From positions 1-17,919 of the forward strand of contig CAMALN010000009.1 of NCBI GenBank assembly GCA_945836565.1: DNA of 17,919 nucleotides, read 5' to 3'. The DNA comes from an uncultured Lachnospiraceae bacterium. GTDB taxonomy: Bacteria > Bacillota > Clostridia > Lachnospirales > Lachnospiraceae. This document shows, one piece after another, positions 8,464-16,674 of this stretch; positions within the stretch are counted from its first letter, which is position 1; each line of letters begins with the position of its first letter. The position numbers were made by a program, and so were the translations under genes. Under the pieces are notes generated by a model. It was not told the DNA's origin, made no database searches, and saw only the letters and a program-made list of their open reading frames with translations.

Positions 8464-8492
8464 ATTCTATAACATCCGCCGTATTTACACAA
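8464..8492 (-). promoter_or_regulatory. Weak promoter candidate for the GH13 gene
   Basis: Minus strand: TTGTGT (8492-8487), 17-bp spacer, TAGAAT (8469-8464). The -10 is five of six but the -35 keeps only TTG. It lies between the ftsH-side hairpin (8515-8545) and the GH13 start at 8396, the expected place for a promoter. Evidence is limited to spacing and position. Confidence 0.3.
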
Positions 8493-8514
8493 CCTATATT
8501 TGATTTAAAAGTGG

Positions 8515-8545
8515 AAAAGGACAGTCAACGCACGACTGTCCTTTT
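8515..8545. terminator. Bidirectional terminator-like hairpin between ftsH and the GH13 gene
   Basis: AAAAGGACAGTC (8515-8526) and GACTGTCCTTTT (8534-8545) form a perfect 12-bp stem with a 7-nt loop; on the minus strand it ends in TTTTCC. It would end the ftsH transcript, but lies 234 bp after the ftsH stop, which is unusually far. Confidence 0.6.
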
Positions 8546-8779
8546 CGGAGAAGGTATTTTTGTTACTTATGGGGTGTAGCAAAAAACTATATAATGTATT
8601 GGGGGTTACAAGTGTTATTATATGCATTTTTATCTGAAAGTGTTACCAAACATTCGTCAATATTAAAAAATTTTTTATGCATTTTCCCAAATATACGGTT
8701 TGAATATACGTTTTTGCTCCTATTTTTTGTGCATATTGTATAATCAGTATTTTCTCATATAGTAACCTTGCACAAATAC
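8546..8779. other. AT-rich gap downstream of ftsH with short direct repeats
   Basis: No gene was found in this 234-bp stretch. It contains two copies of AAGTGTTA (8610-8617 and 8638-8645, 28 bp apart) and two of AATATACG (8690-8697 and 8703-8710, 13 bp apart). A TATAAT lies near 8736-8741 on the plus strand without a good -35. Their role is unknown; they could be regulator sites for the GH13 gene or chance in AT-rich DNA. Confidence 0.5.
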
Positions 8780-10666
8780 TTATACTGTTGCATTCGGCTC
8801 AACAGCAAAAGAATTTTCATTATTTTCAAATAATGCTTCGAATTCCGGTCTGTCAATACGCTCTTTTTCAAGCAAAAGGCTTGCGCAACGATGCAAAACA
8901 TCTATATTTGCAGTGATAATTGCCTTTGCCTCAGCATAACATTCATCAACTATTCGCTTTATCTCCTTGTCAATAGCAGAGGCTATCTTCTCACTATGTG
9001 ACTTTGTATGTCCGAGATCTCTTCCCACGAATACTTCCTCGCTGTCCGAGGTCTCATAATTAATAAGTCCAAGCTTATCAGACATACCATACTTGGTTAC
9101 CATGGCTGTGGCTGCCTCTGTAGCCTGCTTGATATCCTGAGATGCACCTGTAGTAATATCTTCAAAGATAAGCTCCTCGGCAATTCTTCCGCCAAAGCTT
9201 ACCATGATATCCTGAAGTAGCTTCTTCTTAGTCATAAATACGTTGTCATTCTCAGGAAGCGGCATTGTATATCCGCCTGCACCTCTTCCGTTTGGAATTA
9301 TAGATACGAGATGCACAGGACCAACCTCACTTAAAAGGTGGAACAATATAGCATGACCGGCCTCGTGATATGCCGTGATTCTTCTCTCCTTCTCAGGTAC
9401 AAGACGGCTCTTCTTCTCTCCGCCTATACCTATCTTTACAAATGTCTTATCAATATCATCCTTCTTGATATATGCTCTGTTCTCCTTTGCGGCGCAGATA
9501 GCAGCCTCGTTCATAAGATTCTCCAGGTCAGCACCGGCAAAGCCTGCAGTTGTTCTGGCTATCTCATGAAGATCAACATCATCGGCAAGAGGCTTATTTC
9601 TTACATGTACCTTAAGTATATCCTCACGTCCCTTGACATCCGGTCTGCCAACCAAAACCTTTCTGTCAAAACGTCCCGGTCTCAATATAGCCGGATCAAG
9701 AATATCCACTCTGTTTGTAGCCGCAAGTACGATGATACCCTCATTTGCACCAAAACCATCCATCTCAACAAGCATCTGGTTGAGTGTCTGCTCTCTCTCG
9801 TCGTGTCCACCACCGAGACCCGAGCCTCTCTTTCTTGCTACGGCATCTATCTCATCTATAAATACTATACAAGGTGCATTCTTCTTCGCATCCTCAAAGA
9901 GATCTCTAACTCTGGATGCACCTACACCGACGAACATCTCTACGAAATCAGAACCTGATATAGAGAAGAATGGTACACCGGCTTCTCCTGCAACAGCCTT
10001 TGCAAGCAAGGTTTTACCTGTTCCCGGAGGGCCTTCAAGCAGAACACCCTTTGGTATTCTCGCACCAAGTTTATTATACTTTTCCGGATTCTTAAGGAAA
10101 TCAACTATTTCCGACATATCCTCCTTTTCTTCATCGAGACCGGCAACATCCTTGAAGGTATACTTCTGATCCTTCTCATTTGCCATATGTGCGCGGCTCT
10201 TTCCGAAATTCATCATCTTGCCACCGCCGGCACCACCGCCGCCTGCTCCGGACACACTGCCCATAAATGTAATGAGTAATGTAATAACCAGCGTGAATAT
10301 AAGAATAATCGGAAGGTACGTCCAGATTCCACTCTCCCTTTGTACATCATAGAGCTTCATATCTATAGCACCTTTTCCATAATCAAGCACCATCTGCTGT
10401 ATCGTATTTACATCAGAAGCGTAGAAGCTGAGCTTCTTACCCGTTCCTATATATGTTATATCAATTTCTCCTGTAGGCACTGCACTATTCTGGTAAATTG
10501 TTACCGCACCTATCAGTCCTTCATTTAATTCTGCCTGAAAATTATCCAAGGTATAGCTTGAATCTACATTATCTGCTCCCGACTGCATCCATAGCACGAT
10601 GCAAAAGCCCAGGAATAAAAGTAACAGATAGAAGCCGGGACCTCTTCTCTTCACTTTATTGTTCAT
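8780..10666 (-). CDS. ftsH: FtsH, ATP-dependent membrane zinc metalloprotease
   Basis: Membrane-anchored AAA+ protease that degrades misfolded membrane proteins and short-lived regulators; in B. subtilis it is also needed for sporulation. It has 628 residues. Seen: TM1 (about 12-28), an extracytoplasmic domain (about 30-113), TM2 (about 115-136) followed by a glycine-rich linker, Walker A GPPGTGKT (212-219), Walker B VFIDEID (268-274), the SRH region [20 protein letters not shown], the zinc motif HEAGH (434-438) and the third ligand Asp near 511 (ASQDIKQAT). The ATG at 10666 has GGAAGGA about eight bases upstream. It follows hpt by 36 bp, in the conserved tilS-hpt-ftsH order. Confidence 0.98.
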   Translation of the reverse strand: MNNKVKRRGPGFYLLLLFLGFCIVLWMQSGADNVDSSYTLDNFQAELNEGLIGAVTIYQNSAVPTGEIDITYIGTGKKLSFYASDVNTIQQMVLDYGKGAIDMKLYDVQRESGIWTYLPIILIFTLVITLLITFMGSVSGAGGGGAGGGKMMNFGKSRAHMANEKDQKYTFKDVAGLDEEKEDMSEIVDFLKNPEKYNKLGARIPKGVLLEGPPGTGKTLLAKAVAGEAGVPFFSISGSDFVEMFVGVGASRVRDLFEDAKKNAPCIVFIDEIDAVARKRGSGLGGGHDEREQTLNQMLVEMDGFGANEGIIVLAATNRVDILDPAILRPGRFDRKVLVGRPDVKGREDILKVHVRNKPLADDVDLHEIARTTAGFAGADLENLMNEAAICAAKENRAYIKKDDIDKTFVKIGIGGEKKSRLVPEKERRITAYHEAGHAILFHLLSEVGPVHLVSIIPNGRGAGGYTMPLPENDNVFMTKKKLLQDIMVSFGGRIAEELIFEDITTGASQDIKQATEAATAMVTKYGMSDKLGLINYETSDSEEVFVGRDLGHTKSHSEKIASAIDKEIKRIVDECYAEAKAIITANIDVLHRCASLLLEKERIDRPEFEALFENNENSFAVEPNATV

Positions 10667-10702
10667 TTAAAGTTCCTTCCTTTCATTAATCTATTCTGTA
10701 AT

Positions 10703-11221
10703 CTATTCTATAACACCTATATATGGAAGATTTCTATATTTCTGCGCACAGTCAAGACCATAGCCCACGACGAATCTGTCAGGTATAACAAAGCCTGTCA
10801 TATCAGGCTGGATTTCGGTTACTCTTCTTTCCGGCTTATCTAATAATGTAATAAGCTTAAGGCTCTTAGGATTTCTCTCCTTAAGTATTGCAATAAGATA
10901 CGAAAGTGTCCTACCCGAATCCATAATATCTTCAACCAGGATTACATCCTTGCCGGCAATCGGTTCATCCAAATCCTTGATAAGCTTTACAACCCCGCTT
11001 GACTCAGTCTTGTCGCCATAGCTGCTTACAGACATAAAATCCATAGTCACAGGGATGGTAAGCTTCTGTGCAAGCTCACACATGAAGAATATACTACCCT
11101 TTAACACACCTATTATATGAACAGTTTTGCCCGCATATTCCTTGCTTATCTTCTCTGCCATCTCAGATATCTTTGCATGTACCTCAGCCTCACTTATCAA
11201 AACTGATATGTTCTCTGTCAT
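10703..11221 (-). CDS. hpt: Hypoxanthine (guanine) phosphoribosyltransferase
   Basis: Purine salvage enzyme that joins hypoxanthine or guanine to PRPP, giving IMP or GMP, in the cytosol. It has 172 residues, usual for the bacterial enzyme. Seen: the PPi-binding KG pair (LKGS, 40-43), the flexible loop SVSSYGDKTESSG (64-76), the PRPP motif VEDIMDSGRT (96-105), and the purine-pocket segment FVVGYGLDCAQKYRNLPYIG near the C-terminus. The ATG at 11221 has AGGAG ten bases upstream, slightly long. A nearer ATG overlapping that site is out of frame. It lies 29 bp after tilS and 36 bp before ftsH, a conserved operon; in B. subtilis HprT also associates with TilS and FtsH control. Confidence 0.96.
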   Translation of the reverse strand: MTENISVLISEAEVHAKISEMAEKISKEYAGKTVHIIGVLKGSIFFMCELAQKLTIPVTMDFMSVSSYGDKTESSGVVKLIKDLDEPIAGKDVILVEDIMDSGRTLSYLIAILKERNPKSLKLITLLDKPERRVTEIQPDMTGFVIPDRFVVGYGLDCAQKYRNLPYIGVIE

Positions 11222-11250
11222 CCTTTTTCATCTCCTTATCTAATAGTATT

Positions 11251-12702
11251 CTATTTATCCTCACAGGCTCTCATATACGTCATCATTACTATCCCTTCCG
11301 TACTGACATCAACACGATATGCCTCATTATACCTAAGGTCTACTGCCCACAGGATTTCTGTACCCTTTGCCACCACCGGCCATTTCTCTCTGGCTCTGCG
11401 GTCAATCTTCGCATCGATAAATACACGATTAAGCTTCTTAGTGTGTCCTTCTTTATCAATTATTATATAATCCCCTTCAAGAGGATTTCTTATACAGACA
11501 GTACTATTCATTTTATCATAATCAAATATTTTAGTACACTCATTTTTTTCATCTGTCGGTTTATTACAGCCTTCTCCGTGCCCCAATTTTTCACCTTCAA
11601 AATATTTTATAATAAGGCTTCCCTCCGGCAAGTCATATATCAGCTGTCCTTCGACTTTTAGCCTTTGCATATCTATATTAATATGAATTGCTGTTTTTTC
11701 GTCAATTCTGTCTGAACATAGCTTTTCTATTATCAATTCATCATAGCTTTTTCTCGCAATCATTTCGTATGGCATATTCACGAAGCCGCCGCTTTCACCA
11801 TTTATCACTGATATAACCGCCTCTATATGCCTTCTGGTTATATCCTTACGTTTCCCTGCCACCTCAGCTAGTGCACAGTGAATAGCTCTCCTTATTATTA
11901 TGTCATCCAATGCTTTCATAACACTGATTGAAAGCTTCACGCCGGCTTCCGAAGCTATCTTTGCCTTCTCATATGCCTCCTTCGTCTGCCTATCCAAATA
12001 TTCCTCTATTTTCCGGGAATCATCTGCAAATGAAGCGATATGCTCTATGGCACCCGGATTAAGCTTCTCCATCTCCGGCATCAAAATATGCCTTACCTTA
12101 TTCCTTGTATAATCTGTACCCAGATTCGTCATATCAGTTACATAATCCTGCCCAAGCTCATCCAGATACTGTTCTATATCCTTCCTGCCAACATTTAATA
12201 ATGGTCTGATAATTTTACCGCGAACCGGTGCTATACCGGCCATCCCCGCTATTCCGCTGCCACGAAGCATATTAAGCAGCACAGTTTCTGCCATGTCATC
12301 TCTATGATGAGCTACAGCAATCTTGTGGCAGCCCTTCTCCTTGGAAAGCTCCTCGAATACCTGATATCTGTAATTTCTTCCGGCTTCCTCAGTTGATATA
12401 CCAAGAGCTTCTGCCATGGCATGTATATCCTTATGGTAAGCGTAAAACTCAACTCCATGCTTCTCACACAAGGTTCTCGTAAATACTTCGTCAGCATCAG
12501 CCTCTTCACCACGCAGCATATGATTAACATGTGCAACAACTATTGTATGATTCAGACCGAGTCGTGTCCTCAGTGCCAAAAGTACTCTCAGAAGGCATAC
12601 AGAATCGGCGCCACCTGACACACCAAGCAGCACCTTATCTCCCGGTTCAAGCAAACCGTTATCCGTTATAAATTTATATATCTCTTCCTCAAATCTTATC
12701 AC
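11251..12702 (-). CDS. tilS: TilS, tRNA(Ile)-lysidine synthase
   Basis: Modifies C34 of tRNA-Ile(CAU) to lysidine, using ATP and lysine, so that the tRNA reads AUA codons; essential in most bacteria. It has 483 residues. The N-terminal PP-loop ATP-pyrophosphatase domain shows LGVSGGADSVCLLR (26-39), HVNHMLRGEEADADE and HHRDDMAETVLLNMLRGSG (from about 137), all TilS hallmarks. The C-terminal part (about 230-483) holds the tRNA-binding substrate domains. The start is GTG at 12702, preceded by GAGG six bases upstream; no ATG fits better. First gene of tilS-hpt-ftsH. No convincing promoter was seen in the 85-bp gap to spoIIE, so read-through from spoIIE or an unrecognised promoter is possible. 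Confidence 0.95.
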   Translation of the reverse strand: MIRFEEEIYKFITDNGLLEPGDKVLLGVSGGADSVCLLRVLLALRTRLGLNHTIVVAHVNHMLRGEEADADEVFTRTLCEKHGVEFYAYHKDIHAMAEALGISTEEAGRNYRYQVFEELSKEKGCHKIAVAHHRDDMAETVLLNMLRGSGIAGMAGIAPVRGKIIRPLLNVGRKDIEQYLDELGQDYVTDMTNLGTDYTRNKVRHILMPEMEKLNPGAIEHIASFADDSRKIEEYLDRQTKEAYEKAKIASEAGVKLSISVMKALDDIIIRRAIHCALAEVAGKRKDITRRHIEAVISVINGESGGFVNMPYEMIARKSYDELIIEKLCSDRIDEKTAIHINIDMQRLKVEGQLIYDLPEGSLIIKYFEGEKLGHGEGCNKPTDEKNECTKIFDYDKMNSTVCIRNPLEGDYIIIDKEGHTKKLNRVFIDAKIDRRAREKWPVVAKGTEILWAVDLRYNEAYRVDVSTEGIVMMTYMRACEDK

Positions 12703-12787
12703 TTGTTACCTCATATTACTCCGACACAGCTATCGGTAAATATTGACATATTCTATCATAATCTGCTGAATTAGTATAGCTTGTTCA

Positions 12788-14782
12788 CTAAGATTTCACA
12801 AGCTTGCACACTAACACGGTTGCATCATCCCGTAATGTCCTCCTTGAATTCTTCATAAGACCCTCCATTATATAATCCGCTATCTCTCCCACGCTGTCAC
12901 ATTCCATGGCAAGGATTAGATTTCGGACATAATCCTCTTTGTTCTCATATATAAGTTCCTCATACATTCCGTCACTAAGCATTATTATAATATCCTGTGA
13001 ATAAAATTTTTTTACGCTGTTTTCACAATCCGCCCTTTCATCTACCCCCATAGGCAGCGAGGTCGACTTTATCTCCTCAAGCCAGTCGCGACGCTTTATA
13101 TAAGTGGTCGCGGCACCCTGCTTGAATAATCTGCCCTGTCCGGTATAGGTGTCAATAATAAGCATATCCATGGTGGCGAACATCTCACCCTTATTCTTCT
13201 CTGCCAGATATGCATTCACAAGCTTTATGGCAAGCTCCTTATCTATCCCTGTTAATAAAAGCTCTTCCATGGCATCGATGAGGCAGCAGCTGTATTCATT
13301 TGCCTCACTTCCACTGCCCATCCCATCTGAGATTATCATAAGCTTCTGTCCGTCATCCATATCACCTATAAAAAAATTATCACCCGAGGGTTGTCCTTCG
13401 TACTTGCTTGCAACCCTTGCCGCACATACACATCGGTATCTCGGCTTTTCCTTATAGTGATACACCTGATAATCCTTCCCTACCAAAACCCGGTTATTGT
13501 CATCCGGTACAAGTACAACCTTCATGGTTGCAGCCAATATCGCTTCTATCTTCTCTGCTTTGATAAGGCGCGCGCCTCTTTTTTTCATAGTTATGTAAAC
13601 TTCAAGTCTGTCATTCTTATTTCTTACAAGCATCAGACTGCTTACCTCTACACCCAATGCCCTAAGCTCCTGCATAACCTTTGCTTCTATAGTCTTTCTC
13701 ATAGGTGTAATCTGAGATGCGTTTACCGTAAAGCTGTCTATAATCTCACCTATCTCTCCAAAGCTTATACCGGTTGTCGCATCTGCCATAGTATAATCCA
13801 CTCTCTTAAGTGCCGCCGCAAATGCACTTACCTTGTCCATAACCAGATTGGCCCACTCCGGCGAGCGAGCACCGAGCATATTGTATCTGACCTTCTCATC
13901 TATAGGCACTGCATAACGCACCGGAAGCAGCACAAACACGAACACCGCCGATATAAGAGCTGACACATTTTCTGTATAAAGTAAAAAATCATATCCCAGT
14001 CTTCCCATGATAAAATACGCCAACGCAAAGAAAATCGATAACCCAAGCCTTCCGAGCTCAAGCATCTGGTATATCCCAAGAGCCAGAAGCAGCATTATCG
14101 TATACGCCATCAGATATCCATTTTCACCTGTTCTATAGGTCAATATCAAGCCTGCTATAACTGTCCAGGTAAGTCCGAGCCCCATACCGAATCTATAACC
14201 TATATAAAGCATACCGCATATGGCGGCAGCAGCCGCAACTGTGATTCCGCCTATCCTAAGAGGAAGTGCATAAAATACAGAGCAAAGCAGAATGCCTACT
14301 CCAAGTGCAGCATCCGCCCTATTCAATACACTTACTATATCCTCATCTATCACCTTAAATGCCTTTGAATATATCACGGAAAGTGAGAATACCAGCATAG
14401 TCTGAGCATATATATCTGTAAATGACCGTCCCATATTCCACATAATATACACGACAAGCTTTACTATTCCATACCAGACCGCCCCGAGTAATGCCACCAC
14501 AAAGGTCTGACGTCTGAGCCATATCACATCCCTCAGGCTCATGGTAAAGGCTATTCCGCATATAATAATAGCATTTACTGCTGTACCCGGATAATCGTCC
14601 GTACTAAGCATACCGACTACCGTCGCTAAGCACACCGGCCATATATTTTTTCTTCCAATCGTTATTGCTATCACGCACGCTATACCACAGCATGCCTCGC
14701 CAAACACCTCTAGGCTGCCAAGCAAAAAGGCTGTAATCGCAAGTAAAACGGCTTTCCAATATACATCAAATTTCTCTTCCAT
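12788..14782 (-). CDS. spoIIE: SpoIIE, stage II sporulation serine phosphatase
   Basis: Membrane PP2C phosphatase that dephosphorylates SpoIIAA to release sigma-F in the forespore and takes part in polar septation. Residues about 12-295 are strongly hydrophobic with around ten membrane segments. About 296-450 form a central linker and regulatory region. The PP2C domain at about 450-664 has PSGDNFF, the metal-binding SDGMGSG, LSDGMYE and the final RDDATVLV. At 664 residues it is shorter than the 827-residue B. subtilis protein. An upstream GTG (14788) sits on top of the ribosome site, so the ATG at 14782 (GAGG seven bases upstream) is chosen. It is monocistronic or reads into tilS, and is separated from divIC by a strong terminator. 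A promoter with Spo0A-type spacing lies upstream. Confidence 0.95.
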   Translation of the reverse strand: MEEKFDVYWKAVLLAITAFLLGSLEVFGEACCGIACVIAITIGRKNIWPVCLATVVGMLSTDDYPGTAVNAIIICGIAFTMSLRDVIWLRRQTFVVALLGAVWYGIVKLVVYIMWNMGRSFTDIYAQTMLVFSLSVIYSKAFKVIDEDIVSVLNRADAALGVGILLCSVFYALPLRIGGITVAAAAAICGMLYIGYRFGMGLGLTWTVIAGLILTYRTGENGYLMAYTIMLLLALGIYQMLELGRLGLSIFFALAYFIMGRLGYDFLLYTENVSALISAVFVFVLLPVRYAVPIDEKVRYNMLGARSPEWANLVMDKVSAFAAALKRVDYTMADATTGISFGEIGEIIDSFTVNASQITPMRKTIEAKVMQELRALGVEVSSLMLVRNKNDRLEVYITMKKRGARLIKAEKIEAILAATMKVVLVPDDNNRVLVGKDYQVYHYKEKPRYRCVCAARVASKYEGQPSGDNFFIGDMDDGQKLMIISDGMGSGSEANEYSCCLIDAMEELLLTGIDKELAIKLVNAYLAEKNKGEMFATMDMLIIDTYTGQGRLFKQGAATTYIKRRDWLEEIKSTSLPMGVDERADCENSVKKFYSQDIIIMLSDGMYEELIYENKEDYVRNLILAMECDSVGEIADYIMEGLMKNSRRTLRDDATVLVCKLVKS

Positions 14783-14827
14783 TCCCACACCTCATACTAT
14801 GCGAAATCTATTCGATACACGTTCGGT

Positions 14828-14860
14828 ATTATAAGCTGAAGGAATATTTTTTTCTGTCAA
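14828..14860 (-). promoter_or_regulatory. Spo0A-type spoIIE promoter (21-bp spacer)
   Basis: Minus strand: perfect TTGACA (14860-14855) and perfect TATAAT (14833-14828) are separated by 21 bp, four more than normal sigma-A promoters. B. subtilis spoIIE and spoIIG promoters are known for 21-22 bp spacers and dependence on Spo0A~P. Here the plus-strand TGTCAAA (14855-14861), one mismatch from the 0A box TGTCGAA, overlaps the -35. A weaker TGTCGCT lies at 14893-14887. Start point near 14821, leader about 40 nt. Confidence 0.75.
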
Positions 14861-14902
14861 ATCATAGATATTTGCCATAACAAAGAAGCGACATTTTACA
14901 TC

Positions 14903-14938
14903 GAAAAAAAAGGAACGCAGGTTTTTACCGCGTTCCTG
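14903..14938 (-). terminator. Strong intrinsic terminator after divIC
   Basis: On the minus strand AGGAACGC with an inner GGT pairs with ACC and GCGTTCCT around an AAAA loop. The stem allows a G/T offset near the top and is followed by a run of nine Ts. It closes the rlbA-yabP-divIC transcript before spoIIE. Confidence 0.9.
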
Positions 14939-14948
14939 TAAATATCCT

Positions 14949-15257
14949 TTATTCATTCGGTCTGATAATTATCTCATACGGAAATACCAGTCCAAGCTTT
15001 TCCTTTGCAACATCTTCAATGTATTCGTTCGTCAGCATATATTGCTCCTGAGCCGCCAATTTATCATGCTCAAGCTTAGCCTCCTCTATACGCTGTTCAA
15101 GAGCAGCCTCTTCCTTTGACAATTCCTTACTCTTCGCACTGAGAGAGACAACCCTCTGTGCAAGGAAAATACATACAACAAGCATTCCCACCAATATTAC
15201 TATGTAGGATACTGCTGACTGATGCTTTGAAGTTTTTCTTCTCTTTCTCTTAGCCAT
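14949..15257 (-). CDS. divIC: DivIC/FtsB-like septum formation initiator
   Basis: Bitopic divisome protein that in Firmicutes forms a complex with FtsL and DivIB. It has 102 residues: a short, very basic cytoplasmic N-terminus (MAKRKRRKTSKHQ), one membrane segment (about 17-36), a coiled coil (about 38-75, with KELSKEEAALEQRIEEAKLE) and the conserved tail YIEDVAKEKLGLVFPYEIII typical of the DivIC/FtsB family. A TTG at 15281 would add eight residues, but the ATG at 15257 has AGAGG eight bases upstream. It follows yabP by 37 bp and ends just before a terminator. The position next to yabP and spoIIE supports DivIC rather than FtsL. Confidence 0.92.
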   Translation of the reverse strand: MAKRKRRKTSKHQSAVSYIVILVGMLVVCIFLAQRVVSLSAKSKELSKEEAALEQRIEEAKLEHDKLAAQEQYMLTNEYIEDVAKEKLGLVFPYEIIIRPNE

Positions 15258-15294
15258 ATCAAAAACCTCTGTTTTCGTCAAAGTATAAGATATT

Positions 15295-15591
15295 CTACCT
15301 TTTTTCTACATATTTTTCAACACCCAATTTGGGAAAAGCCTTGCGCGAACTGCTTTTCCTGCCCCGGTAAGACAGACTGTCAATTCTTCCCACGAGTTCC
15401 AGTTTACCTGAAACTGCATCAAAGCTTTGTATCTTAAGTCCGCTCCCTTTTAAAAAAAGCTTGTCGAAATATGTAAAAAGCTCTATATATTCATCGTCAG
15501 AAACAATGATTTCCTTAACCCCTGTTAGTGAACATTTTTCACGATTAGAAAGATTAAGAGCATGAGGCTTTTGATTTTCAATTGTCGCCAT
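15295..15591 (-). CDS. yabP: YabP/YqfC-family sporulation protein
   Basis: Small soluble protein of the YabP/YqfC family, made during sporulation and needed for spore formation in B. subtilis; its biochemical role is unsettled. The family pattern is visible: HALNLSNREKCSLTGVKEI (about 10-28), an acidic stretch with ELFTYFDKLFLKGSGLKI, then GKLELVGRIDSLSY. The first ATG (15606) lacks a ribosome site. The ATG at 15591 has GGAG six bases upstream, giving 98 residues. It lies 42 bp after rlbA. yabQ, which usually follows, is missing. The C-terminal 25 residues are basic (SYRGRKSSSRKAFPK) and go beyond the usual family core. Confidence 0.85.
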   Translation of the reverse strand: MATIENQKPHALNLSNREKCSLTGVKEIIVSDDEYIELFTYFDKLFLKGSGLKIQSFDAVSGKLELVGRIDSLSYRGRKSSSRKAFPKLGVEKYVEKR

Positions 15592-15633
15592 ATAAAACTC
15601 CGGCATTTTTTCACTATCTATGTATATGACAGC

Positions 15634-15873
15634 TTAGAGTAATTTATACATTTCCTTTGCAGCTTCCTTTTTGGTTGTGTCTGCAATCATGGTTACCTCA
15701 GCCTTCACAGTCTTGTTTCCAAAACCGATTTCTATAACATCGCCAACCTTTACATCATATGATGCCTTTACAACCTTGCCATTTACAGCTACACGTCCTG
15801 CATCGCAGGCTTCATTTGCAACTGTTCTTCTCTTTATAAGTCTTGATACCTTTAGATATTTATCTAATCTCAT
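15634..15873 (-). CDS. rlbA: RlbA/YabO, S4-domain RNA-binding protein (Hsp15-like)
   Basis: A 79-residue protein made almost wholly of an S4 RNA-binding domain: MRLDKYLKVSRLIKRRTVANEACDAGRVAVNG gives the alpha-L motif, followed by VKVGDVIEIGFG. YabO/RlbA proteins are related to the heat-shock protein Hsp15, which binds 50S subunits carrying stalled nascent chains; the clostridial versions act with RqcH in ribosome quality control. The ATG at 15873 has GGAGG seven bases upstream. It is the first gene of rlbA-yabP-divIC. The usual upstream neighbours MazG and HU are absent; spoVT is directly upstream. Confidence 0.92.
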   Translation of the reverse strand: MRLDKYLKVSRLIKRRTVANEACDAGRVAVNGKVVKASYDVKVGDVIEIGFGNKTVKAEVTMIADTTKKEAAKEMYKLL

Positions 15874-16015
15874 AGCCGTTCCTCCAAATAATTATTACGA
15901 TGTCACATATTTTATCATATAACGCCGGATAATAAAACAAAAAGGTAGAAATCGTTGATACTATCATTATCCGTACGATTTCTCAACGATGATAGTTCTA
16001 TATACTATATAATAA
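15874..16015. other. rlbA upstream region with three crossing inverted repeats
   Basis: No gene. Between 15947 and 15996 three perfect inverted repeats cross: AGAAATCGT (15947-15955) with ACGATTTCT (15975-15983), ATCGTTGA (15951-15958) with TCAACGAT (15983-15990), and ACTATCAT (15960-15967) with ATGATAGT (15989-15996). They cannot all nest. On the minus strand the first pair is followed by a T-rich stretch (ACCTTTTTGTTTT), so it could end transcription. No convincing sigma-A or sigma-E promoter was recognised for rlbA. Confidence 0.6.
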
Positions 16016-16048
16016 AACAAGGAGTTGTATACAACCCCTTGTTTACGT
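16016..16048 (-). terminator. Intrinsic terminator after spoVT
   Basis: Minus strand: AAACAAGGGGTTG pairs with CAACTCCTTGTTT around a TATA loop, giving 13 pairs with one G-U. It is followed by a T-containing AT stretch (TATTATATAG). It lies just past the spoVT stop at 16056. Confidence 0.75.
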
Positions 16049-16055
16049 CCTATGA

Positions 16056-16604
16056 TTATCCTTCCATCTGCTTTGCGAGGAAATTTGCTGCTATGATTGC
16101 GGCATTTCTCTCGACTTCTCCTATCTGCTTAGTTCCTTCCTTTGCAAGCAATATTACCGCGCCTATAGCATCACCCTCACAGATTATAGTCTGTACTATC
16201 TGTCCCTGATACTCATTGTCACCATTTCCGATTATTCTTATATAGCCTTTGTCGCCCTTCTTTGCCATTATGGATTCACGGTCACTTATGGCATCCTCCA
16301 AATCCCGGTGCAGGCTCTTACCCAAAAGCTCCTTCTTCGGCATCCCTGCAACAGCTATTATCTGGTCTCTGTCACTCACGCACACACCACAGCCCAGTAT
16401 CTGAGCTGCAGTATCCACATACTGCTGCGCAAATTCAGCAAGCTCACCTATAGGCGAATATTTCTTCAGGATAATCTCTCCGTCCTTGTCGGTGAATATT
16501 TCCAGCGGGTCGCCTTCTCTTATTCGCAGCACCCGCCGTATCTCTTTTGGCACAACAATTCTGCCCAGGTCATCAATTCTTCTAACAACACCGGTTGCCT
16601 TCAT
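16056..16604 (-). CDS. spoVT: SpoVT, sporulation transcription regulator
   Basis: AbrB-family DNA-binding regulator that, in B. subtilis, adjusts sigma-G-dependent gene expression in the forespore. It has 182 residues. Residues 1-50 form the swapped-hairpin AbrB domain (MKATGVVRRIDDLGRIVVPK, then EIRRVLRIREGDPLEIF), nearly identical to the known SpoVT pattern. About 55-180 form a GAF-like domain ending AAIIAANFLAKQME. The ATG at 16604 is followed by the conserved N-terminus. The best ribosome site (GGAGG) is 12 bases upstream, longer than usual, which may mean low translation. It is transcribed from a sigma-G-type promoter and closed by its own terminator. Confidence 0.96.
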   Translation of the reverse strand: MKATGVVRRIDDLGRIVVPKEIRRVLRIREGDPLEIFTDKDGEIILKKYSPIGELAEFAQQYVDTAAQILGCGVCVSDRDQIIAVAGMPKKELLGKSLHRDLEDAISDRESIMAKKGDKGYIRIIGNGDNEYQGQIVQTIICEGDAIGAVILLAKEGTKQIGEVERNAAIIAANFLAKQMEG

Positions 16605-16674
16605 GTTTTCTGTATTCCTCCATTCTCCTTAATATAATTCTAATTTGAATGCTTCAAATCATTGGATATGGAGT

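Noticed and set aside
8635..8648. CcpA (cre)-like site TGAAAGTGTTACCA, 12 of 14 matches
   Set aside because: It lacks the central CG and lies about 240 bp upstream of the GH13 gene, beyond a terminator-like hairpin.
9338..9958. 206-codon plus-strand reading frame inside ftsH
   Set aside because: It is the antisense shadow of a highly conserved part of ftsH, with no ribosome site and no recognisable domain. The same applies to the 190-codon frame at 13391-13963 opposite spoIIE and the 178-codon frame at 9633-10169.
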